Of a DNA stretch of 64,000 nt, positions 1 to 10,818 are shown piece by piece. Below the pieces are notes generated by a model. It had not been told where the DNA came from, did no database searches, and saw nothing but the letters and a program-made list of their open reading frames with translations. The position numbers and the translations under genes are program-made. Numbering within the stretch: the first letter of the stretch is position 1; each line of letters opens with the position of its first letter. The DNA comes from Olivibacter jilunii (lineage in GTDB: Bacteria; Bacteroidota; Bacteroidia; Sphingobacteriales; Sphingobacteriaceae): NCBI RefSeq assembly GCF_900607235.1, contig NZ_LR027858.1:114644-178643 (forward strand), written 5' to 3'.

Positions 1-2147
<2,147 letters not shown>

Positions 2148-2286
2148 TTATAGTTTTATTTACATGCGTTAATCAGCACGACTTACCCGTAACCAATTAA
2201 GGGCTACTCACATATCTTAAAACAAACACATGCAAAGCCGTTTTTGAATTAAAAATAGGCTGTAAAGCCTCATCTTTCTTCAATAT

Positions 2287-2301
2287 TGGCACGATATATG
2301 C
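2287..2301 (+). promoter_or_regulatory. Possible sigma-54-type promoter
   Basis: TGGCAC-GATAT-ATGC matches the sigma-54 consensus TGGCAC-N5-TTGC with one mismatch. The GG and GC dinucleotides have the invariant 12-bp offset. Start of transcription would be near 2312, directly before the candidate small RNA. No rpoN or enhancer-binding protein gene is in the window, so function is inferred. Confidence 0.45.
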
Positions 2302-2311
2302 TAAAAAGAGG

Positions 2312-2370
2312 ACAGGTTTAGGTTGATTTGAAACTTAGGTTTCGGCCCCACTCCTCAAGTGGGGTTTTTT
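2312..2370 (+). ncRNA. Candidate ~59-nt small RNA
   Basis: Between the sigma-54-like promoter and a strong intrinsic terminator there is no reading frame. The predicted transcript has a single-stranded 5' part (GGACAGGTTTAGGTTGATTT), a hairpin GAAAC-TTAG-GTTTC at 2330-2343, and the terminator hairpin at 2346-2364 with a six-T run. No plus-strand gene lies upstream that this terminator could serve, so an independent short transcript is the simplest reading. I recognise no Rfam family. Confidence 0.45.
2346..2370 (+). terminator. Rho-independent terminator
   Basis: CCCCACT-CCTCA-AGTGGGG (7-bp GC-rich stem, 5-nt loop) is followed directly by TTTTTT. It is a textbook intrinsic terminator on the plus strand. 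Confidence 0.85.
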
Positions 2371-3187
2371 ATTTTAAAAGAATTCCGGTTGTTCTTCGTT
2401 CTCTTTATATTTCTCATTTAACTACCTTGATTCTGCATCTCGATTTATTTTACCCCACGATATAAGCAACTACACATATTATCATATTCAAACATTGGTA
2501 AAATATTACACCCTATCAAAAACAGCTAATAATATCCTGCAGTGAATTAGGTTTCATTGCCTCAGAACGCCCTAAACACCGCTGACAAAGTGTCATTTTC
2601 GCGCCGTTATAATGCTTATAGTATCAAAAAAAAACAACTCATCAAAATCCGATTTACATCAAAATAACGCTAGATCACGAGTTCAAATAGACATACTAAA
2701 CGTTTGACAATAAGTATATTAAAAATAAATCAGTCATCTTTTTGCGAATTTCATAATAATTAACGAATCGAAAATGAGCTAAAAAGAGATATCAGAATCC
2801 TTGTTTCCTTTCACACTAAAGTAGAGCCTGCACAAATAGCTATACATAACTCATTATGAGCAAATTAAAAAACGAATCAATTTATGATTATGAATTTCGC
2901 AATGCTTTCTTGAGCCTGAAAGCTCCGTCTTAAACAAAAAAACCGTAGTGTTTGGCGAAAGAAACGATCGCGATTCTATTACTAACTATTTTAGCAAGTC
3001 ATATTGTAGAACTAACCCTAATAAGGAGCGGCAAGAATTGATGCTGATCATCAAATATATTATAAAATTCAATCATCAAAAACGACTTTCAAAAAATAAA
3101 GCGACAGGTTTTATAGAAGATTCTTAAAAAATACTTTGTAAAAAAAATTAAACCTTTTTTCCAACATCTATTCCAATAGGATGTAAA

Positions 3188-3742
3188 ATGAACAACATGA
3201 AAACAGCAAGATTTATTACTTTATGTGTGGTCCTCTTATCGATTTTTAGCTACTCAGAGGCATTAGCGCAACATGGGAGAGGGCATGGCCGAGGACATGG
3301 GCATGAGCGTTGGGATGATGATGACGACGATGATCGGCATCGGCACCACTACCGATACGACAGAGATTATTAAAAAAAACGCCATAAACACTATAAGAAA
3401 CAGGCAAGATATTACGAAAAGCACCGCCGTTATGATCACTATGGATATCCCAGGTGGGCCCGTGCGCATCGTTATCGAGCGAGACATCATGTTTATTTCA
3501 GGGATTATTGTACGTTCTACGACCCCTATCGTGGAGGCTATGTATATTGGTCAAGCAATCGTTGGATTTTCACACCAAATGTTCCGGCCTTCTTAGCGAA
3601 TGTCGATCTTGGAAGAGCCCGCATACAGCTAATGGCAAATATACCCTTAGAAAGACATCCTGAATATTATTATGACGAATATGCGCGCGCTTATCCACGC
3701 AGCACAAACATACATATCAACCTTTCCTTACCTCCTTTTTAG
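3188..3742 (+). pseudogene. Exported His/Arg/Tyr-rich protein gene interrupted by one in-frame TAA
   Basis: The ATG at 3188 follows AGGA at good spacing. Codons 1-61 encode a signal peptide (ending SYSEALAQ) and a Gly-His, Asp and Arg/His-rich stretch. Codon 62 (3371-3373) is TAA. The same frame then continues, without any indel, for 122 more codons to TAG at 3740. That second part is clearly protein-like (YFRDYCTFYDPYRGGYVYW, RWIFTPNVPAFLANVDLG, RIQLMANIPLERHPEYYYD). It has no ATG near its beginning, so it is not a separate gene. It resembles a family of small exported proteins of unknown function common in Sphingobacteria. Options are a nonsense mutation, a base-call error next to the run of eight A, or stop readthrough. 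Confidence 0.75.
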
Positions 3743-3760
3743 GAGGTATTTATACCTGGA

Positions 3761-3795
3761 AAAGTCCTAGTCTTGTATAAGATTTAGGACTTTTT
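3761..3795 (+). terminator. Terminator hairpin between convergent genes
   Basis: AAAGTCCTA at 3761-3769 pairs with TAGGACTTT at 3785-3793, with an inner TCTT/AAGA extension and a T-run at the end. It closes the plus-strand exported-protein gene. The minus strand has a TTTT after its stem, so it may also serve the helicase gene. Confidence 0.7.
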
Positions 3796-6700
3796 AACGG
3801 GATAATAATTGCAACAACGCTTCTTTAGAGAAAGATGTTTTAGTCAGGGTTATCGAATCGACCAGTTTAGTGAACAGTTCACTCTTACTTTGCTGTAATT
3901 GCAACACTTTTTCCTCTATTGTTTCCTTACAGATCAATCGCACTGCTATTACATTTTTTTTCTGTCCCATTCTGTAAATACGATTGATCGCTTGGTCTTC
4001 TACCGCCGGGTTCCACCAAGGATCAATTAAATACACATAATCCGCCTCTGTAAGATTCAATCCGACTCCGCCGACTTTTAAACTCATCAAAAATACCTTT
4101 ACACGCCCATCCAGTTTAAATTGCTCAATCAGCCCCTCTCTGTCCTTTACCTTTGTACTTCCGGTCATCTTAAGGGTTTGCAATCCTTGTTTATGCAACT
4201 GATCTTCTACCAAATCCAACATATGCACGTATTGGGAAAACAATAAAATCTTATGCTGAACACTCCTCTGCCCGATCTCTTCTATCAGCCACTCAATTTT
4301 GGCGGCGTTCGGTACATTGCTATACTTATCTTTCAACAAAAGCGGCGAATTGCAAATCTGGCGTAGTCGCATCAAGCCCTTTAATACGACTGCACTTTTA
4401 TTACTTAGCTCTTCCTCCGTTTGTGCCGATATATAAGATCGAAATTCCTTTTCATATACGTCGTATATCCTTCTTTGTTCTTCGCCCATTTCACAGTACA
4501 TAACCATTTCTGTTTTCTCGGGCAAATCATCCATTACTTCTGCTTTTGTCCTTCGTAAAACAAAAGGTTTAATTTTATGTAAAAGCTCTTCCAGACGCCT
4601 ATTTTCACCGAATTTATCAATAGGCGTAGAATAAACATCACGGAAATATCTTTTGTTACCTAGTAGGCCTGGACAAGCGAACGACAACTGCCCAAATAAA
4701 TCAAAAGTATTGTTTTCCAAAGGTGTTCCCGTTACCGCTATCTTAATCTTTGCCTTCAATCGATTGGCCGCTCGGTATCGCTGAGATAGCGGATTTTTTA
4801 TATGTTGGGACTCATCTAGAAATAGGTGATCGAATTCTATTTCCTGAAAACGATCCAGGTCACTTACCATGGTGCCGTAAGTAGTTAACACGACATCCCA
4901 AGAATCTATTGTATGGTTTTGATCCCGTTGTCCTCCATGCCAAAGAAAAATCCGCAATGAAGGTGCAAATTTTTCGAATTCCTGCAACCAATTAGTCAAT
5001 AAAGTTGCCGGAACAACAATCAAATTCGTACCTGATTTTCCTTCCTCTTTCTTTAGTAGCAAAAAAGCGATAATCTGAATGGATTTTCCTAACCCCATAT
5101 CATCCGCCAAACAACCGCCGAAGCCTAGCCGACTTAAACTATGAAGCCATTTTACACCATCCAATTGATAAGGCCTTAACTTGCCGATAAATCCCTCTGG
5201 AATCTTTAGCGACGGATCCTCTTCCTGATTGCTCCACTGTTTAAAAAGAAGCAACTCTTGCTTTACACCGGAGTCGAACATGTCGGTTTCGTAGGCACTT
5301 TGCAAAGCCTGAAAATTTATCTTGGCCGTTTTAAGTAAATCTCCCTCCCGTCTTCCCAAGCTAAAGAACTGTTCAAACTTGTGAAGCCACTCGGCAGGCA
5401 ATATACCATAGGTTCCATCGTCTAAGAGTACGTAGTTTGATTTATTTCTAACCGCTTTTTCAAGGTCGCGCAGTCGAGCTACCTTTGAGCCGTAAGAAAT
5501 CTTCACCCTTGTATTAAACCAATTAATACCGCTGGTAACTTCTATATTTATTGCAGCCTTATACGGACTTCGCTTGCTTATCGATAGCTTATCATAACCC
5601 ATGACCGCTATTTTTTCGATTTGCCATTGCTCAAAAGCCTCTAAAAACCAATTTCCGTCGAAAAACCGATCTTGATGTAAATAAAAATACAGTAAATCGT
5701 CATCTAACTGTTCCGGAAAATAAGGGTGTTGTTTGAGGATAAAAGATAAGAACTGCAACTCCTGCTCATCGTTACGACGAATCAAAAATGAATTTCCATA
5801 ATCGTCTTTCCCATAAACGGGTCGTTTCGAACGAATGGGAATTTCGACTGTCCCGTAGCGCATAACAGGTTCTATCACGATGTAATTTTCAGACTCTGAC
5901 AAATAAATGATTCGCTCGGTAGCCTGTACCGGCGTTTCCATAGATGACTGATCGTACCCCTCTGTAAGAAATGCGTAGTTCACCTTTAAGGTATCGCTTA
6001 CCTTATCCAACAATTCACTTTGCAAGAGATGATATTTCGATGCATGCACGATCAGATCAGTCCCTAGATTCTTAAAAAATCGGCATACTCTCCACACATT
6101 ATGGTTCTTAAATGCATAAAAAGTTTTCCCTATGTGCAGAAAACAATCAAAGGCAAAGACGAGCTCTTGCATGCTGTACCACTGATCTGCTATCTGCAAT
6201 AGCGGGCTTATTTGGTAGAGGCTATCTTTTTTCCGAATTCCAAGCGTAAATTGGTCAGCCCCTATTACTTGCAGGTTCACTCTACTAAAATTCTTTGCCT
6301 GAAATTGTTTTGAATTCCCTTGATAGTAAACGGGCATATCAAAGGGATTTTTCACTATTTCGTGTAAGGCCCGAATATCATCTTCGTTATACGGTTCCTT
6401 GGTTGGTTGGGGAAATCGACTGAGCGCTGCCAAAAAGCGAATATATTCCGGCCGCTTTTCATGCCACAATAACGTTGTTGCATCAATGGTATTAACCAAG
6501 GCCTTAACCTTCCCGTTAACGGCAAACGCTAATTCCCCAAGCTGAATTGTAAGGTGGCCATAATGTCTGTGGGGATAAATAAGAATCACTTTCCCCTCCA
6601 AATTTTGTTCACGGAACGCCGGTTTAACATCCGGTAAAAGCTTACCTTTAAGATACCGTACATTTTCATCCGTTATTTTCAATAAGCCTTGTATTTTTGG

Positions 6701-7159
6701 CGTAAGTATTAATTTATTCTCCACATAATGCATATGGAAATGCGAAGTGATGTCTGCTTCGTCTTCCAGACCATAATCTCGCGCAACTTGCCGTACTCTC
6801 ACATGTCGTGAAATTCCGTCAAAAAAAAATCGGATATCTGTGTTTTTTATTATTTCATAAAGAACCCGATTGCTATGTTGGCACATTCGAAGCGGTGTTT
6901 CTAAGCAAGTGCAGTGAAAATGGAGACGCTTTTCAATCCGATCTGTCCATACCCTTATCTGTGCAGTATGTAAGTTAGGGTGCGAATAATCAAAGACGCC
7001 TCTGTCGATGGATAGTTGTTTAACATGAACTGATGCATTCGGAACGAGTTGATCAGACGAGTGTTTGTACATCAAGATTTCTGACAATTGCTCATCCGCA
7101 AAACCTTCAATTGTATAAGAAGCCTCTTCTGAATCAATTATTTTATCTGTAAAGGTCAT
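3794..7159 (-). CDS. SNF2-family DEAD/DEAH helicase with SWIM zinc finger
   Basis: This 1121-residue protein is a Swi2/Snf2-type DNA-dependent ATPase, expected to translocate on DNA or remodel nucleoprotein complexes. An N-terminal SWIM zinc finger is visible as C83-x-C85-x7-C93-x-H95. The ATPase core fills the last ~460 residues: LRPYQLDGVKWL, Walker A DMGLGKS with K692, the DEAH-box variant DESQ at 782-785, GTPLEN, then the C-terminal lobe with SQYVHMLDLVE, GGVGLNLTEADYV and QAINRIYRMGQ. The long middle part (~100-650) has no motif I recognise. Similar bacterial SWIM-SNF2 proteins exist in Bacteroidota, and their cellular role is poorly defined. It is a single gene, convergent with the exported-protein gene and divergent from the SDR gene. 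Confidence 0.93.
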   Translation of the reverse strand: MTFTDKIIDSEEASYTIEGFADEQLSEILMYKHSSDQLVPNASVHVKQLSIDRGVFDYSHPNLHTAQIRVWTDRIEKRLHFHCTCLETPLRMCQHSNRVLYEIIKNTDIRFFFDGISRHVRVRQVARDYGLEDEADITSHFHMHYVENKLILTPKIQGLLKITDENVRYLKGKLLPDVKPAFREQNLEGKVILIYPHRHYGHLTIQLGELAFAVNGKVKALVNTIDATTLLWHEKRPEYIRFLAALSRFPQPTKEPYNEDDIRALHEIVKNPFDMPVYYQGNSKQFQAKNFSRVNLQVIGADQFTLGIRKKDSLYQISPLLQIADQWYSMQELVFAFDCFLHIGKTFYAFKNHNVWRVCRFFKNLGTDLIVHASKYHLLQSELLDKVSDTLKVNYAFLTEGYDQSSMETPVQATERIIYLSESENYIVIEPVMRYGTVEIPIRSKRPVYGKDDYGNSFLIRRNDEQELQFLSFILKQHPYFPEQLDDDLLYFYLHQDRFFDGNWFLEAFEQWQIEKIAVMGYDKLSISKRSPYKAAINIEVTSGINWFNTRVKISYGSKVARLRDLEKAVRNKSNYVLLDDGTYGILPAEWLHKFEQFFSLGRREGDLLKTAKINFQALQSAYETDMFDSGVKQELLLFKQWSNQEEDPSLKIPEGFIGKLRPYQLDGVKWLHSLSRLGFGGCLADDMGLGKSIQIIAFLLLKKEEGKSGTNLIVVPATLLTNWLQEFEKFAPSLRIFLWHGGQRDQNHTIDSWDVVLTTYGTMVSDLDRFQEIEFDHLFLDESQHIKNPLSQRYRAANRLKAKIKIAVTGTPLENNTFDLFGQLSFACPGLLGNKRYFRDVYSTPIDKFGENRRLEELLHKIKPFVLRRTKAEVMDDLPEKTEMVMYCEMGEEQRRIYDVYEKEFRSYISAQTEEELSNKSAVVLKGLMRLRQICNSPLLLKDKYSNVPNAAKIEWLIEEIGQRSVQHKILLFSQYVHMLDLVEDQLHKQGLQTLKMTGSTKVKDREGLIEQFKLDGRVKVFLMSLKVGGVGLNLTEADYVYLIDPWWNPAVEDQAINRIYRMGQKKNVIAVRLICKETIEEKVLQLQQSKSELFTKLVDSITLTKTSFSKEALLQLLSR

Positions 7160-7380
7160 TTTATAACATTCTTATGAATATACTTCCCGCAAATATTGTC
7201 TATCTTCAACAAAGCTATTCATAAGCAAATTAAGATTTGCAATAAAGAATGAATAATATCAAGAAATGTTCAGGAGCGCTTTTTATTGGAAAATATAGAG
7301 AGGGGTTAAGGCGATGAATAAATCGCTTGCAAACTCATTAGTGCTTTTAGGAATCTATAGTAACAAATAATTACATACAG

Positions 7381-7977
7381 ATGAAAATTATTATTATCGG
7401 TGCGACAGGGACGATTGGCAGACATGTGGCAACACTTTTTGAAGGCAAACATGAACTCATTAAAGTGGGGACTACGAAAGGAGATTACCAAATAGATATT
7501 TGTTCCGAGCAATCAATAAAGATTTTTTTTGAAACTATTGGCCCCTTTGATGCGCTCATTAGCACGACCGGCAAAGCTGCTTTTAAGTCATTGAAAGACT
7601 TAAGCAACGCCGATTTCCGACTTGGTTTGGACAATAAGCTCTTAGGCCAAATCAGTTTGGTACTCATTGGACAACACTACATTAACCCGGCCGGCTCGTT
7701 TACACTGACATCAGGTATTCTATCTGAAGACCCCGTTCCAGGAGGATCTGCACTTAGTACAGTGAATGGTGCTATCAATGCTTTTGTAAAAGGAGCAGCA
7801 ATCGAGCTAAAAAATGATGTGCGCATAAATGCTGTGAGTCCCGGCGTTGTGGAAGATTCGCCTTCTTTTTTTGAAGTTTTTCCGGGCCACATCCCCGTAA
7901 AAATGGAACGAGTAGCAAATGCTTACTATAAAAGCGTAATGGGTGCGTTGACAGGAGAAACAATCCGAGTATTCTAA
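7381..7977 (+). CDS. Atypical short-chain dehydrogenase (SDR) lacking the catalytic Tyr/Lys
   Basis: 198 residues with a Rossmann start IIIIGATGTIGRHVA (GATGxxG) and the SDR strand VRINAVSPGVVEDSP. The usual Ser-Tyr-x3-Lys site is not intact: TSGILSEDPVPGGSALSTVNGAINAF has the Ser, but no Tyr-x3-Lys. This agrees with the Lin1944-like SDR subgroup, which is known to lack standard active-site residues and has no assigned reaction. It is 18 bp upstream of a YceI gene and may be co-transcribed with it and the thioesterase. Substrate unknown. Confidence 0.85.
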   Translation: MKIIIIGATGTIGRHVATLFEGKHELIKVGTTKGDYQIDICSEQSIKIFFETIGPFDALISTTGKAAFKSLKDLSNADFRLGLDNKLLGQISLVLIGQHYINPAGSFTLTSGILSEDPVPGGSALSTVNGAINAFVKGAAIELKNDVRINAVSPGVVEDSPSFFEVFPGHIPVKMERVANAYYKSVMGALTGETIRVF

Positions 7978-7995
7978 TTTCTTTTCAATTGATAT

Positions 7996-8529
7996 ATGAC
8001 TAAATGGGAAATTGACCCAAAGCATTCAGAAATCCACTTTCGGGCAAAACACATGCTTATATCTACCGTAACTGGCTTATTCACCAAATTTGAAGGAACC
8101 GTAGACACCCTGGAACCTAATGATTTCGTTCAAGCATCGATCCATTTGTCTATCGACGTCGATAGTGTGTACACGAATGAATCTTACCGCGATGAACACC
8201 TTAAATCATCCGCGTTTTTTGACGTTGATAAGCATCCGTACATTACTTTTCGATCCACGGAGCTAAGCAAGGATGACGACAACGCAAGCACATTTGTGTT
8301 AAGAGGCATGCTCGACATAAAAGACATGGTTAAAGAAGTACAATTCCATGTTTCATTTGGCGGGACGGCAGAAGAGAACGGTCGATTAAAAGCAGGCTTT
8401 CAGGTATCAGGAATTATCAACAGGAAACACTTTGGTCTAACTTATAACCCATTAATGGAAGCAGGAGGAATGGTTGTGTCAGAAGAAATCGAACTGGCCG
8501 CCAACATTGAACTAATTAAAATATCTTGA
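7996..8529 (+). CDS. YceI family lipid-binding-like protein
   Basis: 177 residues spanning one YceI lipocalin-like beta-barrel. Family marks are WEIDPKHSEIHFRAKHMLIS at the start, the RDEHLKSSAFFDVDKHP core, and GGTAEENGRLKAGFQVSG with NRKHFGLTYN. Members bind isoprenoid or other long lipids. There is no signal peptide, unlike E. coli YceI, so a cytoplasmic location is expected. A second, clearly related copy lies at 39391-39921. The thioesterase gene starts 3 bp downstream, suggesting a lipid/acyl-CoA related operon (inference). Confidence 0.92.
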   Translation: MTKWEIDPKHSEIHFRAKHMLISTVTGLFTKFEGTVDTLEPNDFVQASIHLSIDVDSVYTNESYRDEHLKSSAFFDVDKHPYITFRSTELSKDDDNASTFVLRGMLDIKDMVKEVQFHVSFGGTAEENGRLKAGFQVSGIINRKHFGLTYNPLMEAGGMVVSEEIELAANIELIKIS

Positions 8530-8532
8530 TGT

Positions 8533-9090
8533 ATGAATAACTTTAAAACGGTGGCCGATTCTCAAACGGTAATGACCGAGCTCATGATTCCCTCCTATTC
8601 TAACTTTGGGGGCAAAATACACGGCGGGGTCATCTTATCGTTAATGGATAAAGTTGCATATGTATGTGCCGCAAAACACGCCGAAACTTATTGCGTCACC
8701 GCGTCGATCGACACAGTTGACTTTAGAGCTTCGGTGGAAGTGGGTGAGATTATTTCATTACTTGCTTCTGTAAATTATGTTGGTAACTCTTCACTTGTAG
8801 TGGGTATAAAAGTGTTGGCCGAAAATGTGAAGACGCATGCCGTTAAGCATACAAACTCGAGCTATTTTTCAATGGTTGCTTTAGATGAGGAAACCCACAA
8901 ACCGGTCCAAGTTCCGGGCTTGATTCTGGAAAACGAAACGGAGATACAGCGCTTTATTACGGCGATGCACAGAAAGGAATTAAACCGCTATTATAAGCAA
9001 GAAGGCGAGCGTATCAAAGCTGATTTTAGGAATCAAGATTTTATTGAAGTACTAAAAAAAGAGCGATGCATTTTAAAACAATCGTATTAG
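8533..9090 (+). CDS. Acyl-CoA thioesterase, hotdog fold (YciA/ACOT type)
   Basis: 185 residues; one hotdog domain in the first ~130. The family signature is the helix start NFGGKIHGGVILSLMDKVAY followed by CVTASIDTVDFRASVEVGEIISLLASV. It should hydrolyse acyl-CoA to free fatty acid and CoA in the cytoplasm. The ~50-residue C-terminal tail is rich in Arg, Lys and Glu and is longer than in YciA. It follows the YceI gene by 3 bp and its end overlaps the convergent peptidase gene by 4 bp. Chain-length preference cannot be read from the sequence. Confidence 0.9.
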   Translation: MNNFKTVADSQTVMTELMIPSYSNFGGKIHGGVILSLMDKVAYVCAAKHAETYCVTASIDTVDFRASVEVGEIISLLASVNYVGNSSLVVGIKVLAENVKTHAVKHTNSSYFSMVALDEETHKPVQVPGLILENETEIQRFITAMHRKELNRYYKQEGERIKADFRNQDFIEVLKKERCILKQSY

Positions 9091-10130
9091 TTTAAAGGTA
9101 CATGCCCTCCATCTTTAAAGATTGCTACTTCCAGCTCTCCCTCCGCCGAAATAGCGCCACGGTACATCCCTGAAGTATTGAAGGGCATAGCAAGATTGCC
9201 CTCTTTATCCAGGGCGATCAGACCGCCGTTCCCCCCGCTTTTTGCTACTTTTGCGAGCGCGGTTTCCGCAGCTTCCTCTACTGTCAAACCCCTATAATCC
9301 ATCAGGGCTGCCACATCATAAGCTACTACATTCCGAATATAAAATTCGCCCCAACCTGTGCAGGATACGGCAACCGACGCGTTATTAGCGTAGGTACCTG
9401 CACCTATAATGGGGGAATCACCTATTCGTCCAAACTTTTTATTAGTCATTCCACCCGTTGAGGTTCCTGCCGCTAAGTTGCCTTGATTATCAAGGGCAAC
9501 ACAACCCACTGTCCCGAACTTATCATCATGATGACCACCACCCAGCTTTACAGCGGTCTCATTCGCCTTTTTTTGGACAGCTTCTTGCTGAAGAGCCTTT
9601 TGAAGCCCATCCCATCGCTCCTTCGTATAGAAATACGACGGATCTACCATTGTTAGGCCTACTTGTCGAGCGAAGTCCTCTGCACCATCTCTCGCCAACA
9701 ACACATGTTCTGATTTTTCCATAACTGCACGTGCGGCACTTATTGGATTCCGAACAATCTTTACGCCTGCAACTGCTCCTGCACGTAAGCTCTCTCCATC
9801 CATAATAGCTGCGTCCAATTCATTTTTGCCTTCGTGGGTAAAGACGGCGCCCTTTCCGGCATTGAATAAGGGAGAATCTTCCAACACTTGTATGGTTTTC
9901 TCGACCGCATCTAAAGCGCTTCCATCTTTCTGAATAATTTCATAGCCGACTGTTAATGCTTCCTTCAATTTTGCCTTATACGCTTGTTCCAATTCAGGCG
10001 TCATACGGCTAGGCTCGATGGTTCCCGCACCACCATGTATGACAAGTACATACTTTTTTATCTGCTGTTGTGCATGTACAAGGACCGGTAGTAAGGAGAA
10101 TATTAGAATGAGTCTTAAAGGTAATGCCAT
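9087..10130 (-). CDS. Isoaspartyl peptidase / L-asparaginase (plant type, Ntn-hydrolase)
   Basis: 347 residues with a signal peptide (residues 1-20, ending VLVHAQQQ), so probably periplasmic. VLVIHGGAGTIEPSRM, the GKGAVFTHEGKNELDAAIMDG region and the autocleavage site KFGTVGCVALD are typical. Thr207 would become the N-terminal nucleophile after self-processing into alpha and beta subunits. TSTGGMTNKKFGRIGDSPIIGAG carries the substrate pocket. The enzyme removes isoaspartyl residues from beta-aspartyl peptides and can hydrolyse asparagine. It is monocistronic, convergent with the thioesterase and divergent from the Lrp gene. Confidence 0.93.
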   Translation of the reverse strand: MALPLRLILIFSLLPVLVHAQQQIKKYVLVIHGGAGTIEPSRMTPELEQAYKAKLKEALTVGYEIIQKDGSALDAVEKTIQVLEDSPLFNAGKGAVFTHEGKNELDAAIMDGESLRAGAVAGVKIVRNPISAARAVMEKSEHVLLARDGAEDFARQVGLTMVDPSYFYTKERWDGLQKALQQEAVQKKANETAVKLGGGHHDDKFGTVGCVALDNQGNLAAGTSTGGMTNKKFGRIGDSPIIGAGTYANNASVAVSCTGWGEFYIRNVVAYDVAALMDYRGLTVEEAAETALAKVAKSGGNGGLIALDKEGNLAMPFNTSGMYRGAISAEGELEVAIFKDGGHVPLN

Positions 10131-10297
10131 CTTTTTGTTGGATTTATTTATGTAAAAGTACAGATTTTCATTAGAATCATCGGACCTATAACCAGCTCAC
10201 GGACATACATCGTTTCCAACAGAAGCGAATCATCGAATATTATTCAAATTTTACATTTTATTAATGAACATTATTCGATAAAAACTATAATATTCTG

Positions 10298-10305
10298 TAT
10301 TTTTG
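10298..10305 (+). promoter_or_regulatory. Bacteroidota -7 box of the lrp-type gene
   Basis: TATTTTTG matches TAnnTTTG and lies 24 bp before the ATG at 10330. A TTG codon at 10303 that would extend the gene by 9 residues sits inside this box, which argues for the ATG as start. Confidence 0.5.
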
Positions 10306-10329
10306 TCAGCTTTTTCAACAAATGTAACT

Positions 10330-10818
10330 ATGCATGATATACAACTAGATCGCATCGATCTGGAAATATTAGATTATTTACAGAAAAACTCAAGGATGAC
10401 AAATGCCGATTTAGCTCGGGAATTAGGCATGGCGCCATCTGGTATCTTAGAACGTGTTCGCAAACTTGAACAAAAGGGAGCATTAGTACAATATACCGCA
10501 CGGGTCAATCCCGAGGCCGTTAATCAGAACCTGTTAGCCTTTATCTTTATTAAAGTGGCAGATGGTTTAGGCTGCGATGAAGCTGACAAACTGCTTAGCG
10601 AAATCGAAGCGATCCAAGAGGTTCATCATATCACGGGCGAAGATTGCTATTTGGTAAAAATCAGAGTCTCCAGCTCGGGGGAATTGATGCAATTCATGAA
10701 AACTTCGCTGAGGAATATTCCAAATATTGTATCAACAAGAACTACCATCGTGCTGGAAACAGTTAAAGAAAATCAGCACATCGTTATCAAAAGAGACACA
10801 GAAAATGACGAAAGCTAA
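10330..10818 (+). CDS. Lrp/AsnC family transcriptional regulator
   Basis: 162 residues. The N-terminal winged helix-turn-helix is RIDLEILDYLQKNSRM followed by NADLARELGMAPSGILERV. The C-terminal RAM/AsnC ligand domain contains EEVHHITGEDCYLVK-like residues (VHHITGEDCYLVKIRV). Such proteins sense amino acids as octamers or dimers and control transport or metabolism genes. The last codons overlap the start of the EamA exporter gene by 14 bp, so the two are translated from one message. This suggests that the regulator controls amino-acid export, as in Lrp-exporter pairs. I chose the ATG at 10330, because the upstream TTG lies in the promoter. Confidence 0.93.
   Translation: MHDIQLDRIDLEILDYLQKNSRMTNADLARELGMAPSGILERVRKLEQKGALVQYTARVNPEAVNQNLLAFIFIKVADGLGCDEADKLLSEIEAIQEVHHITGEDCYLVKIRVSSSGELMQFMKTSLRNIPNIVSTRTTIVLETVKENQHIVIKRDTENDES

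Noticed and set aside
3263..3596. Long frames on both strands overlapping the exported-protein gene
   Set aside because: They arise from the repetitive GGxATG/GATGAC sequence. Composition (Met, Ile and Thr runs) is not protein-like, whereas the frame from 3188 is.
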